Below are positions 1 through 8,706 of a stretch of DNA of 45,335 nt, in pieces. Origin of the DNA: DALYJJ01 sp031969915. Lineage in GTDB: Bacteria; Acidobacteriota; Terriglobia; Bryobacterales; Bryobacteraceae. Every line of letters starts with the position of its first letter. The first letter of the stretch is position 1. The position numbers were made by a program, and so were the translations under genes. The notes beneath the pieces are model-generated. The model did no database searches, was not told the origin of the DNA, and saw nothing but the letters and a program-made list of their open reading frames with translations. The stretch covers positions 1-45,335 of the forward strand of contig DALYJJ010000037.1 in the NCBI GenBank assembly GCA_031969915.1. Reading direction: 5' to 3'.

Positions 1-15
1 GCGAAAAGCATTGAG

Positions 16-234
16 CTATTGCGTGCCGAAACTCGACGCGAACGCGTGACAGGCCCCACACAGCAGTTCGCAATTGGCGGCGCTGTCGGGCCCGCCGGAC
101 CATTGCGGGATGCGGTGGCGGAAGTAAGAATCCTCGCACGTCACCGCGGCCCCGCAGCGCTGGCCGGCGTGGTGAGCGCAGCGGCGGACGCATTCACAGC
201 GCCCCCGCGCCCGCGCCAGCACCTCGTCTTTCAT
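16..234 (-). CDS. Small HNH-type zinc protein
   Basis: This 72-residue protein is rich in metal-ligand residues: Cys13, Cys15, Cys19, Cys27 and Cys33, then His40, Asn54 with Cys55, Cys59, and Cys62-His63. The spacing fits a compact HNH (treble-clef) fold with an H-N-H core and a zinc-binding C-terminal CxxCH. HNH proteins are usually nucleases; the real activity here is unknown. The frame could begin 16 codons further upstream at a TTG (position 282). I prefer the ATG at 234 because the conserved part begins at MKDEVLARARGRC. It lies head-to-head with galT, whose start is about 85 bases away. The fold assignment is fairly safe, the nuclease role is inferred. Confidence 0.7.
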   Translation of the reverse strand: MKDEVLARARGRCECVRRCAHHAGQRCGAAVTCEDSYFRHRIPQWSGGPDSAANCELLCGACHAFASSFGTQ

Positions 235-319
235 GTGTTCGGTGAACGCCAAACCACCCTCCACGGAACATCCTACGGCCAAAACAAAACCGAGACGAGA
301 TGTAGCGGTACCATGGTAC

Positions 320-1363
320 GTGCTAGACCTCTATAGCCGCCCCCACCGGCGCTGGAACCCCCTGCGGCGCGATTGGGTACTGGTATCGCCGCACCGTACG
401 CAAAGGCCTTGGCAGGGACAAATCGAGAAGTTGCCGCCGCAGGTGAAACCTGCCTACGAAGCCGATTGCTATTTGTGTCCCGGGAACAGCCGCGCGGGCG
501 GCGTACGCAATCCGGCCTACCAGAGCACGTTCGTATTCGATAACGACTTCGCGGCCTTGCTGCCAGACGTGCCGCCGGACGTGCTGCCGGACGCGCCGGC
601 GGAGTGGAGCGACGGTCCGCTCCTGCAGGCGCAAGCCGAGCCGGGCATCTGCCGCGTGGTCTGCTTCTCGCCGCGCCACGATCTCACCGTCTCTCAGATG
701 GACGCCGCGGACCTGCGAAAAGTAGTCGATGTTTGGGCGGAACAGTACGAAGAACTGGGCGCGCTCCCGTGGATCCGGAGTGTGCAGATCTTTGAGAACC
801 GCGGCGCCATGATGGGCGCAAGCAACCCGCATCCCCATTGCCAGATCTGGGCGAATGCCCGGCTCACGAACGAATTGGCGCTCGAACTGGAATCGCAGCA
901 CTCATATTGGATAGCGAGAAATTCGTGCCTGTTGTGCGACTACCTGCAGCGGGAAATCAGTGCGCGCGAGCGCATCGTGTGCGAGAACGATCACTTCGTG
1001 ACGGTGGTGCCCTTCTGGGCCATCTGGCCGTTCGAGACGATGGTCCTCCCGCGCCGCCACTTTTCTGGTTTCGATGCGATGACAAGCGTTGAACGCGACG
1101 CCCTGGCTGCTATCTTGAAGGAGACCGCCGCGATCTACGATCGCCTGTTCGAGGTCTCGTTCCCGTACACGATGGGGTTTCATCAGCGGCCAACGGACGG
1201 CCGGGCGCATGAGGAGTTCCACTTCCACGCGCATTACTATCCGCCGCTGCTGCGGTCAGCTACAGTACGAAAGTTTCTGGTGGGGTACGAAATGCTGGGC
1301 ATGCCACAACGCGACATCACGGCGGAAACGGCGGCGGCGCGTCTGCGCGAGGTGCGCGGATGA
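320..1363 (+). CDS. galT: Galactose-1-phosphate uridylyltransferase
   Basis: GalT exchanges UMP between UDP-glucose and galactose-1-phosphate in the cytoplasmic Leloir pathway. The protein shows the HIT-superfamily active site NPHPHCQ with the HxH pair near residues 171-173; the second His is the expected uridylylated nucleophile. A CxxC pair sits at residues 50-53 at the zinc position of classical GalT, and the family motif FENRGAMMGASNPHPH is intact. I chose the GTG at 320: it gives 347 residues, close to the 348 of the E. coli enzyme, and begins just before the conserved RRWNPLRRDWVLVSPHR. An in-frame ATG at 233 would add 29 unlike residues and overlap the HNH gene. The stop overlaps the phosphatase start by four bases (ATGA), so the two are probably co-translated. 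Confidence 0.93.
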   Translation: MLDLYSRPHRRWNPLRRDWVLVSPHRTQRPWQGQIEKLPPQVKPAYEADCYLCPGNSRAGGVRNPAYQSTFVFDNDFAALLPDVPPDVLPDAPAEWSDGPLLQAQAEPGICRVVCFSPRHDLTVSQMDAADLRKVVDVWAEQYEELGALPWIRSVQIFENRGAMMGASNPHPHCQIWANARLTNELALELESQHSYWIARNSCLLCDYLQREISARERIVCENDHFVTVVPFWAIWPFETMVLPRRHFSGFDAMTSVERDALAAILKETAAIYDRLFEVSFPYTMGFHQRPTDGRAHEEFHFHAHYYPPLLRSATVRKFLVGYEMLGMPQRDITAETAAARLREVRG

Positions 1364-2673
1364 CCACGCCGCGGGTCTGGTTACTACGGGCGGCGCTGGG
1401 GGCCGCGCTCGCGTGGACGCTGTTCTCCAGCGGCGTTCGCGTTTCGGACGAGGCGTTGCACTCTCCGTCCCCGATTCCCGACCGCGTGATCCTCACCTGG
1501 AACGGCGATCCAGCGGCCACCCAGGCAGTGACCTGGCGGACGAGCCTCGGCGTGGAGGGAGCCCGGGCGCAGATCGCCGAGGCAGGCGATGGCCCCGACT
1601 TCACTAAGCTGGCGCGCGAGGTCAAAGCGAAGACCGAGACGCTCAAAAGCGACTTGAGCACCGCGCTCTACCACAGCGTGACGTTTCGCGATCTGAAACC
1701 TTCGACGGTCTACGCCTATCGGGTGGGCGACGGTTCCCATTGGAGCGAGTGGCATCAGTTCCGCACCGCAAGCGACAGACCCGCGCCGGTGGAGTTCCTC
1801 TATGTGGGCGATGCGCAGAACGACATTCTCTCCCTGTGGTCGCGGGTGGTCCGCAACGGGTACCGCGAAGCGCCGAAGGCGCACTTCTTCATTCATGCCG
1901 GCGACCTGGTGAACAAGGGGAGCGCGGACGCGCAGTGGGGCGAGTGGTTCCGCGCGGGCGGCTGGCTCAACGGAACGCTTCCCAGCCTGCCCGCCCCGGG
2001 CAACCACGAATACGATCAGAAAGTGGAAGGCAAGCGGGTTCCCACGGCGCATTGGCGCCGCCAGTACACGCTGCCCGAAAACGGCGTGCCGGGGTTGGAG
2101 GAGACCTGCTACTACGTGGATATCCAGGGCGTGCGCGTGGTGGCCCTGAACTCCAATGAGAAGCACGAAGAGCAGGCCGCGTGGCTGGACGGGCTGCTTG
2201 CGAAGAACCCGAACCGGTGGACCATCCTTACCTTCCACCATCCGATCTACTCGACCGCGCGTGGACGGGACAACAAGGAGCTGCGGGAGCTGTGGCAACC
2301 GGTCTTCGACAAGTACGGCGTGGACCTGGTGCTGCAGGGGCACGACCATACCTATGGGCGCAGCAACCTGATTTCCGGGGCCAACGCGAAGTCCGGCGGA
2401 ACCGTGTACGTGGTCTCCGTGTCGGGGCCGAAGATGTATGAGCTCGACCGGCATGACTGGATGCAGCGCAAGGCCGAAGACACACAGCTCTTCCAGATCA
2501 TTCGCATCGATGGCGACCGTCTGCAATTCGAATCGAGAACCGCGCGCGGCCTGCTCTACGACGCCTTCGAACTACGCAAGCGCAGGAACGGCCCGAACGT
2601 GATCGTGAATCGCCCGCCCACCATGCCGGAGCGCCTGCGAAAGCCCGCGCCGCCCGCGCCGAGCGCGGACTAG
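1360..2673 (+). CDS. Secreted purple acid phosphatase / metallophosphoesterase
   Basis: This 437-residue exported phosphoesterase has a hydrophobic N-terminus (about residues 5-25), a fibronectin-III-like purple-acid-phosphatase N domain (about 40-135), and a calcineurin-like catalytic domain. The dinuclear-metal motifs are all visible: GDAQ with Asp151, AGDL with Asp182, GNHE at 214-217, FHH at 292-294 and GHDH at 327-330. Family members hydrolyse phosphomonoesters in the periplasm or outside the cell. It overlaps galT by four bases and ends convergently three bases from the mannonate-dehydratase-like gene. Pairing with galT may be incidental, or may link dephosphorylation to sugar salvage; that is inference. 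Confidence 0.88.
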   Translation: MTTPRVWLLRAALGAALAWTLFSSGVRVSDEALHSPSPIPDRVILTWNGDPAATQAVTWRTSLGVEGARAQIAEAGDGPDFTKLAREVKAKTETLKSDLSTALYHSVTFRDLKPSTVYAYRVGDGSHWSEWHQFRTASDRPAPVEFLYVGDAQNDILSLWSRVVRNGYREAPKAHFFIHAGDLVNKGSADAQWGEWFRAGGWLNGTLPSLPAPGNHEYDQKVEGKRVPTAHWRRQYTLPENGVPGLEETCYYVDIQGVRVVALNSNEKHEEQAAWLDGLLAKNPNRWTILTFHHPIYSTARGRDNKELRELWQPVFDKYGVDLVLQGHDHTYGRSNLISGANAKSGGTVYVVSVSGPKMYELDRHDWMQRKAEDTQLFQIIRIDGDRLQFESRTARGLLYDAFELRKRRNGPNVIVNRPPTMPERLRKPAPPAPSAD

Positions 2674-2676
2674 CGG

Positions 2677-4011
2677 TCACTGCTTGATGATCGTCCCGTC
2701 GCGCTTTCGAATTTCTCCCCAGCCGCCGTTGTGGCGTTGTTTGTCGCCCGTCTCGCCGTAGCCGAACGGATACCGGGCGGCGGCTTTCTCGTCGATCTCG
2801 ATGCCCCAGCCGGGCGCCTCGTTCGCATACAGATAGCCGTTCCTCATCTCCGGGCAGCCGCTGAACACTTCGCGCACGTGCTCGTTGAACGGCGAATACT
2901 CCTGCACGCCGAAATTCCAACACGCCAGATCGAGAGCCACGTTGCAGGCGTGCCCGATGGGAGAAACGTCACCCGGCCCGTGCCACGCCGTCCTTACGCC
3001 GAAGGGCTCGCCAAGCGCGGCCATCTTCTTGCACGGCGTCAAGCCCCCGGCCTGCGAAACGTGCACGCGGATGAAGTCGATCAGCCGCTCAGTCATCAGC
3101 GTGGTCCACTCGTGCGGGCTGTTGAAGAGCTCGCCCATGGCGAGCGGCGTGGCGCACTGCGCGCGCAGGTGGCGGAACCAGCCGATGTCTTCGGGCGAAA
3201 CGGGGTCTTCCAGGAAGAAGAGTTTGAACTGCTCGACGTCCTTGCAGAACTGCAGAGCCTGCACGGGCGTCACGCGCTCATGCACGTCGTGAAGCAGTTC
3301 CACCTCCTCGCCCAGTTCCTTGCGGCACGCCTCGAACATCTTCAGCGCGCGGCGAAGGTAGTAGGCGGGCTCATAGACGGGCGACTTGTGGAGCGCCGGG
3401 ATCTGGGCTTCGCCGTGGCGCGAACCATAGCCTTCCATGCCCGGCACGCCGATCTGCACGCGGACGTGGCGGAAGCCGCGGGCCATGTAGCCCTTCGCGC
3501 TCTCGATGACTTCCGGAATCTCGGCGCCGCTCGCGTGGCCATAACAGTCGGCCGCCTCGCGGCATTTCCCGCCCAGCAGTTGGTAGACCGGCATTCCCGC
3601 CTGCCGTCCCTTGATGTCCCAGAGCGCCATGTCCACGCCGCTGATGGCGTTGTTGAGCACGGGGCCGTTGCGCCAATAGGAAGAGTTGTAGCAGGCCTGC
3701 CAGGTGTCCTCGATGCGATCCGCCGGCTTGCCCACCAGGAACGGCTTCAAATAACGCTCCACCGCCGGGACCACCAGGTCGGCGCGCTGCGTGAACGTCC
3801 CACAGCCGTAGCCGTACAGGCCGTCCTGATCGGTGATCACTTTCACCACCACCAGGCGCAGGCCCGCGGGCGCGGTGGCGATGACGCGGATGTCCTTGAT
3901 CCTGGGCGAGGGCGTGGCGCGCACCGCCTTTGCCGCCTGTTCCTGAGCCGCCAGTTGGCGGGCGGCGAGCGGTGCGGCGGCGGCGATGCCCAAGAGACTG
4001 CGGCGCTTCAT
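2677..4011 (-). CDS. Mandelate racemase/muconate lactonizing family enzyme, mannonate dehydratase-like
   Basis: This 444-residue enolase-superfamily protein has a twin-arginine-like leader (MKRRSLLGIAAAAPLAARQLAAQ), unusual for a dehydratase but frequent in Acidobacteria and Planctomycetes. The barrel has three acidic metal ligands spaced 26 residues apart (Asp242 in HDVHER, Glu268 in LEDPV, Glu294 in MGELF) and His344 in AWHGPGDV, the pattern of the ManD/RspA subgroup that dehydrates D-mannonate or D-gluconate. Some ManD-like proteins have little or no dehydratase activity, so the exact substrate is open. It starts four bases after the stop of a CcmD-like peptide, suggesting co-transcription. 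A short intact lid region (FNEHVREVF) is also present. Confidence 0.85.
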   Translation of the reverse strand: MKRRSLLGIAAAAPLAARQLAAQEQAAKAVRATPSPRIKDIRVIATAPAGLRLVVVKVITDQDGLYGYGCGTFTQRADLVVPAVERYLKPFLVGKPADRIEDTWQACYNSSYWRNGPVLNNAISGVDMALWDIKGRQAGMPVYQLLGGKCREAADCYGHASGAEIPEVIESAKGYMARGFRHVRVQIGVPGMEGYGSRHGEAQIPALHKSPVYEPAYYLRRALKMFEACRKELGEEVELLHDVHERVTPVQALQFCKDVEQFKLFFLEDPVSPEDIGWFRHLRAQCATPLAMGELFNSPHEWTTLMTERLIDFIRVHVSQAGGLTPCKKMAALGEPFGVRTAWHGPGDVSPIGHACNVALDLACWNFGVQEYSPFNEHVREVFSGCPEMRNGYLYANEAPGWGIEIDEKAAARYPFGYGETGDKQRHNGGWGEIRKRDGTIIKQ

Positions 4012-4015
4012 GGCG

Positions 4016-4171
4016 CTACTTCCTTTCGCGCTCGTCGACCAGGCGGCGCAAGTCCTCGATTTGCCGCTCCACCTTCTTCCCGCGCATGGCGAGAGAGACC
4101 AGGTAGCCGATAAGAATCAGCCACGCGGCGAGAAAGCCGTAAAACATATAGGTGAAGTTGCGTGTGTCCAT
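4016..4171 (-). CDS. CcmD-family small membrane protein
   Basis: This 51-residue peptide has one membrane helix (about residues 8-29, FYGFLAAWLILIGYLVSLA) followed by a charged, coiled-coil-prone tail (KKVERQIEDLRRLVDERERK). This is the architecture of CcmD, the small anchor protein of the CcmABC haem-export machinery in cytochrome c maturation, and many stand-alone CcmD-family peptides look the same. The start is the ATG at 4171; longer upstream extension has no coding character. No other ccm gene is in the window, so the haem role is not supported by context. It precedes the mannonate-dehydratase-like gene by four bases and is divergent from the aminotransferase. Confidence 0.72.
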   Translation of the reverse strand: MDTRNFTYMFYGFLAAWLILIGYLVSLAMRGKKVERQIEDLRRLVDERERK

Positions 4172-4207
4172 GGTCGTCGGGCTGAGGCCATTGTAATATT
4201 GGGGGCG

Positions 4208-5500
4208 GTGAACAAACAGGACCTGCTCCTCGCGCAAAGCGAGTTCCTCTTTCCTGCCGTCTTCCACTACTACCGCGAGCCGCTCGTGATCGCCCGCGCC
4301 AGGAACCAGTTCGTGTGGGACGCCGACGGCAACCAGTATCTGGATTTCTTCGGGGGCATCGTCACGGTGAGCGTCGGACACTGCAACGACGCCGTGAACC
4401 AGAGGATTCACCAGCAGGTGGACACGCTGCAGCACGTCTCCACGCTGTTCGTGACGGAACCGCAAGTGGCGCTGGCCCAGAAGATCGGGTCGATGACGCC
4501 GGGCGGCGGCGCACTGCGGAAATCGTTCTTCACCAACTCGGGGACCGAAGCGAACGAAGTGGCCATCCTGACCGCGCGCTGCTACACCGGTTCCACTGAG
4601 ATCGTCGCGCTACGGCACTCCTATCATGGACGCTCCGCGCTCGGCATGACGCTCAGCGGCAGCCAGCCATGGCGCATCGGGGCCCCGGCCGCGGGTGTGG
4701 TCCACGCACACAACGCTTACTGTTATCGCTGCCCCTTCGGCCTGACGTACCCAACGTGCGACGTCCGCTGCGCCGGCGATGTCGAAGAACTGATCCGCAC
4801 CACCACCACCGGCCAAGTCGCCGCCTTCATCGCCGAACCCATCCAGGGCGTCGGCGGCTTCATCACGCCGCCCAAGGAGTACTTCCCGATGGTCGCCGCG
4901 ATCGTGCGCCGTCACGGCGGTCTCTTCATCAGCGACGAAGTGCAGACCGCGTGGGGGCGGACGGGCGGCAAGTGGTTCGGCATCGAGCACAGCGGCGTGA
5001 CGCCGGATATCCTGACCAGCGCCAAGGGATTGGGGAACGGCACACCGATCGCCGTCACGGTGGCGCGCGACGAAGTAGCGGCGGCCCTCAAAGGCCTCAC
5101 CATTTCCACCTTCGGCGGCAACCCGGTAGCGGCTACCGCGGCAAAAGCGGTGCTCGACTACATCGACGAGCACGACCTGCGCACGAACGCGGCCGAGACC
5201 GGAGCGTACCTGCGCGCGAAGCTCGAAGAGCTGAAGGAGCGGCACCCCGTGATCGGCGATGTGCGCGGCATGGGATTGATGCAGGCGTTGGAACTGGTGA
5301 AGGACCGCGCAACCAAGGAGCCCGCGCCGGAGGCCACCGCGGCGCTCATGGAAGCGGCGCGGCGCGAGCGCCTGCTGATCGGCAAGGGCGGGCTCTACGG
5401 TAACTGCATCCGCATCTCCCCGCCGCTGAACATCGGACGGACGGACGTCGACGAGTTCGCCCGGCGCCTGGACGCGGCGCTCAGCGCGGCCGCACTTTGA
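4208..5500 (+). CDS. Class III pyridoxal-phosphate aminotransferase (AGXT2-like)
   Basis: This 430-residue cytoplasmic transaminase has the class III fold-type I signatures: NSGTEANEVA for phosphate binding, SYHGR, Asp243 in SDEVQTAWGRTG contacting the PLP pyridine nitrogen, and the Schiff-base Lys273 in SAKGLGNGTP. The N-terminal stretch DADGNQYLDFFGGIVTVSVGHC is typical of alanine-glyoxylate aminotransferase 2 and beta-amino-acid transaminases; 4-aminobutyrate or ornithine transaminase activity is possible. I chose the GTG at 4208 because it follows a G-rich Shine-Dalgarno-like tract and leaves 36 bases to the divergent CcmD-like gene. The frame stays open upstream to 3986 but that part is antisense to other genes. 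The 3' end overlaps the convergent gene by 20 bases. Confidence 0.88.
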   Translation: MNKQDLLLAQSEFLFPAVFHYYREPLVIARARNQFVWDADGNQYLDFFGGIVTVSVGHCNDAVNQRIHQQVDTLQHVSTLFVTEPQVALAQKIGSMTPGGGALRKSFFTNSGTEANEVAILTARCYTGSTEIVALRHSYHGRSALGMTLSGSQPWRIGAPAAGVVHAHNAYCYRCPFGLTYPTCDVRCAGDVEELIRTTTTGQVAAFIAEPIQGVGGFITPPKEYFPMVAAIVRRHGGLFISDEVQTAWGRTGGKWFGIEHSGVTPDILTSAKGLGNGTPIAVTVARDEVAAALKGLTISTFGGNPVAATAAKAVLDYIDEHDLRTNAAETGAYLRAKLEELKERHPVIGDVRGMGLMQALELVKDRATKEPAPEATAALMEAARRERLLIGKGGLYGNCIRISPPLNIGRTDVDEFARRLDAALSAAAL

Positions 5501-6125
5501 TCGTGAACGGCTCACGATCCAGCGCGCCGGTCGCGCCCTGCGCCACCAGTTCGTACTTCATAGTGCGCACCGGGAACGAGCGCTGGCAGCTCTTCTCGCT
5601 CAGCCGGAGCCTCGTCTTCAAGGGTTCCAGCCACACCGCAACGGCGTTCCTTACCCCGTAGCAAACGGTGACTGGTTCGCCGATCTTGATGTCGTCCGAG
5701 GTGAGCCAGACAAACAGAATCCGCGGCGGAGGCGGAACGACGTTGATCGTGAACCGCGCCGACGTCTCCCTGCCGGCCGCGTCGGCCGCGGTCAGCGTGT
5801 AGGTGGTGGCCTTCCGGGGATAGACGGAGAAGCATCGGTTCCAGGCCGGCTTCAACTCCTCCACCGGCGGATCGAGCCGCACCCTCACCGCGTCGCGCAC
5901 CCCGTAGCACACCACCGCGTGCTCACCGTTCACCACTTCGCCCGCGTTGGCATAGAAGGACAGGATCCGCAGCCCGGGCGGACCGTCGTCCAGCACCGCC
6001 GCCACCGGCCGCTTCGCCGGCGCATGCTTCCGCCGCTCCGCCAGGTCGCGGTTCAGGAAAACCAGGAACGCGTACATCGCCGCGAGCCCGGCCGCAAACC
6101 ATCCGCATCGTTGAGCCCATCGCAT
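5481..6125 (-). CDS. Membrane-anchored protein with two tandem Cys-containing repeats
   Basis: This 214-residue protein has an N-terminal membrane helix (about residues 8-24) and then two homologous domains of about 80 residues, at about 53-131 and 135-212. Both begin with RIL, contain VCYGVR-AV and a downstream Cys, and end with an FTI-V strand. Each repeat therefore has two Cys residues that could form a disulfide in an immunoglobulin-like beta-sandwich outside the cytoplasm. I do not recognise a named family. The ATG at 6125 follows a good GGGGAG ribosome site. It begins ten bases after the ADOP permease stop, so it is probably the second gene of that operon. It may bind a ligand or partner for the permease; that is inference. 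Confidence 0.75.
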   Translation of the reverse strand: MRWAQRCGWFAAGLAAMYAFLVFLNRDLAERRKHAPAKRPVAAVLDDGPPGLRILSFYANAGEVVNGEHAVVCYGVRDAVRVRLDPPVEELKPAWNRCFSVYPRKATTYTLTAADAAGRETSARFTINVVPPPPRILFVWLTSDDIKIGEPVTVCYGVRNAVAVWLEPLKTRLRLSEKSCQRSFPVRTMKYELVAQGATGALDREPFTIKVRPR

Positions 6126-6135
6126 GATCTCCCCC

Positions 6136-8517
6136 TCACTCGTGGCGGAGCGCCGACGACGGCTCCACCTTCGCCGCGCGCCGCGCCGGAAGCCACGCCG
6201 ACATCGCCGCCACCCCGAAAAGCACCAGCGCCGCCGCGGCATACAGCCGCGGGTCGAACGCACTCACGTTGAACAGGATCGCTTGCACCAGCCGCGTCAG
6301 ACCCGCGGCCAGCGCGAGGCCCGCAAGGGCGCCGAAAGCGGCCAGCGCCAGGGCCTGGCGCATCACCAATCGGACGACATTGCCCTCCGTCGCCCCCAAG
6401 GCAAGACGCACCCCGAACTCCTTGGTGCGCGATTGAACGGAGAACGACAGCACTCCGTGGATCCCCACCGCGGCAAGCACCAGCGCCACCCCCGCGAACA
6501 CCAGCAGCAACACCATCGTCAGCCGCCGTGGCGACAGCCGGTCCGCCATGATGTGCTCCATCGACGCAATCTGCGCCACCGCCTGGTTGGGCTCCACCTC
6601 CGCCACCGCGCGCCGCAGTCCGGGCGCCAGCCGCATGGCATCGCCGTACACTGCCCCGTCCACCCGCAACGCCAGCGCCACGTTCACTGTCGGCATCTGC
6701 GCCCACGGCAGCAGCACCTCATTCTCGTCGCCGTTACTCACATCCATGTGCTTGATGTTGGCGATCACGCCGGCCACGGTCAACGGTTTTCCACCGATCG
6801 AGAGGCGTTTCCCGAGCGGCTCCTCTCGCGGCCAGTACGTGCGCGCGGTCACCTCGTTAATCACCACCACCGGCTCCGTTCCCAAGCGGTCGGACTCCTC
6901 GAAGAAGCGCCCGCGCACCAGGCGCACCTCGAAGGTCTTCAAATAGAAGTGGTCCACGGCGCGATAGTTAAGCGGTGCGCGCTGGTCCGTGCCTTCGAAG
7001 CGGAACTCGCCCCGAAAGTAGTTCCCGCCCAGCGGCAGAGACGACGTGAGACACGCCGCGCGCACACCCGGCAGCGCTTCTAGCTTGCTGCGAATCGCCG
7101 CGTAGAACGCCACCGGATCTTCGGGCGTCTTGAAGCGCGCCCGGGGTGGTTCGATCGTGGCGGTCAGCAGGCCATCCGGGCGGAAGCCGGGCTGCACGGA
7201 GACCAGGCCGAAGAAGGTCCGAATCAGCAGACCCGCGCCCGCCACCAGCATCACGGCGAGTGCGACTTCGACGGCCACCAGCGCGGAACGCAGCCGCCCG
7301 GCGCGCACTCCCTGCCCCGGACGCATCGCCTCATTCAGATCCGTCTTCGCCAGAGACAGCGCGGGCGCCACGCTGAACAGCACGCAAACCACCGCCGACA
7401 CCGCGAGCGTGTAAAGAAGGACCGTTCCGTCCAGGCGCGTCTCGGCCAACCGCGGCACCCGCTCGGTCTCGAGCAGCGGCAGCAGCTTCACGCTCCACCA
7501 GCCGGCCATCAACCCGAGCGCGCTGCCAAGGAAGCCCAGCGGCAGGCTCTCGACGATCAGTTGCCGCACCAACTGCCGCCGGTGCGCGCCCAGCGCCAGC
7601 CGCACGGCCATCTCACGCCGCCGAACGGCGCCCCGCGCCAGCAGCAGGTTCGCTACGTTCGCGCACGCCATCAACACCACCAGGCCCACCGCCCCCAGAA
7701 GCACCCATAGCGTTACGCGCACGTCGGCGACGATGTACTCCTTGATGTCGCCGCCAACCAGCGTCCAGCCCTTATGGCGCGGTTCCACGCGGTCCAGCGC
7801 GGCGCTCGCCACAGCCAGTTCCGCATTCAGTTGCTCGCGCGTCACACCGGCGCGCAAACGCCCGTACACCGGCAGCGCTTCGCCGGGCGCTCCCCGGCGG
7901 CCCGTCAACTGCGCGGGGACGAATGCGTCAGGACGCCGGCCCACCCAGCGGAACCCCTGGGGAAGCACTCCGATGATGTGGTGACTGACTGCATCGAGAC
8001 TTACCGTTCGGCCAATCACGCCTGGATCGGCGCCGAACCGCCGCCCCCACAACTCAAAGGTGAGAACCACCACCTTCGGCCCGCCCGGCCGGTCCTCCTC
8101 GGGCGAGTACAAGCGCCCCGCAACGGGGGGCAGGCCGAGCATGGGGAGGAAGGCTGCATCGGCCTTGCCCACAATCACCCGTTCGGGGTCGGCGCCCGTA
8201 GAGAGGCTCATCGCCTGCGTCACCATCGCGCCGATGGATTCCAACGACTTCACCTGCCGCCGCCACGCCACCGCATCGGCATACTGCGACACACCGGAAG
8301 TGACCTTCCGGGCGGGCAGGTAGTGTGAGAGTTGCACCAGCCGTTCCGGCTCGCGAACCGGCAAACGGCTCAGCAAAACCTGGTTCACCACACTGAAGAT
8401 GGCCGAGTTCGCACCAATGCCCAGTGCTAACGCCGTCAGCGCTACCACGGTCACGCCTGGCGCGCTCCGCAACTGCCGGAGTCCCTGCCGTAGATCCTGC
8501 CCGATATGGCTCATCAT
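6136..8517 (-). CDS. ADOP-family ABC transporter permease (MacB/FtsX-like, duplicated)
   Basis: This 793-residue inner-membrane protein carries two FtsX-type permease units, each with a periplasmic MacB core-like domain. It starts with LRQLRSAPGVTVVALTALALGIGANSAIFSVVN, the hallmark N-terminus of acidobacterial duplicated orphan permeases. Membrane segments lie at about residues 22-45, 270-295, 325-345, 365-385 and 415-440, and in the C-terminal block at about 680-785. The C-terminal motif RTKEFGVRLALGAT matches the earlier RRREMAVRLALGAH, showing the internal duplication. No ATP-binding subunit is adjacent, as is usual for ADOP. Substrates are unknown; MacB-type proteins act as mechanotransmitters rather than classic importers. 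A second Met codon follows immediately and could be the true start. Confidence 0.92.
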   Translation of the reverse strand: MMSHIGQDLRQGLRQLRSAPGVTVVALTALALGIGANSAIFSVVNQVLLSRLPVREPERLVQLSHYLPARKVTSGVSQYADAVAWRRQVKSLESIGAMVTQAMSLSTGADPERVIVGKADAAFLPMLGLPPVAGRLYSPEEDRPGGPKVVVLTFELWGRRFGADPGVIGRTVSLDAVSHHIIGVLPQGFRWVGRRPDAFVPAQLTGRRGAPGEALPVYGRLRAGVTREQLNAELAVASAALDRVEPRHKGWTLVGGDIKEYIVADVRVTLWVLLGAVGLVVLMACANVANLLLARGAVRRREMAVRLALGAHRRQLVRQLIVESLPLGFLGSALGLMAGWWSVKLLPLLETERVPRLAETRLDGTVLLYTLAVSAVVCVLFSVAPALSLAKTDLNEAMRPGQGVRAGRLRSALVAVEVALAVMLVAGAGLLIRTFFGLVSVQPGFRPDGLLTATIEPPRARFKTPEDPVAFYAAIRSKLEALPGVRAACLTSSLPLGGNYFRGEFRFEGTDQRAPLNYRAVDHFYLKTFEVRLVRGRFFEESDRLGTEPVVVINEVTARTYWPREEPLGKRLSIGGKPLTVAGVIANIKHMDVSNGDENEVLLPWAQMPTVNVALALRVDGAVYGDAMRLAPGLRRAVAEVEPNQAVAQIASMEHIMADRLSPRRLTMVLLLVFAGVALVLAAVGIHGVLSFSVQSRTKEFGVRLALGATEGNVVRLVMRQALALAAFGALAGLALAAGLTRLVQAILFNVSAFDPRLYAAAALVLFGVAAMSAWLPARRAAKVEPSSALRHE

Positions 8518-8602
8518 CGCATTGGAAACTTCTGATTCCGGGAAAGTTCCTGCACCTTGCGGTATGGGAAGTCATAGTTCCGGAAAATTCACAATGAGCC
8601 CT

Positions 8603-8630
8603 TTGACATCCGCACAGATTGCAATATCAT
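8603..8630 (+). promoter_or_regulatory. Putative sigma70-type promoter for Oar-like receptor 1
   Basis: A perfect TTGACA (8603-8608) is followed after 16 bases by TATCAT (8625-8630), one mismatch from the consensus -10 box. It lies in the 189-base gap between the divergent ADOP permease and receptor 1, about 76 bases ahead of the receptor ATG. The ribosome site GGGGGAAC just before that ATG is G-rich. Assignment rests on sequence alone. Confidence 0.5.
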
Positions 8631-8706
8631 TGTTCCCAAGCCGTTTTGCGGGCCACCACAGGGGGGTGTCCCGTCTGGCCAAATCAGAGAGGTTTTTTGG
8701 GGGAAC

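Noticed and set aside
3986..4207. Upstream extension of the aminotransferase frame
   Set aside because: It overlaps the CcmD-like gene antisense and adds no family-like sequence; the GTG at 4208 fits better.
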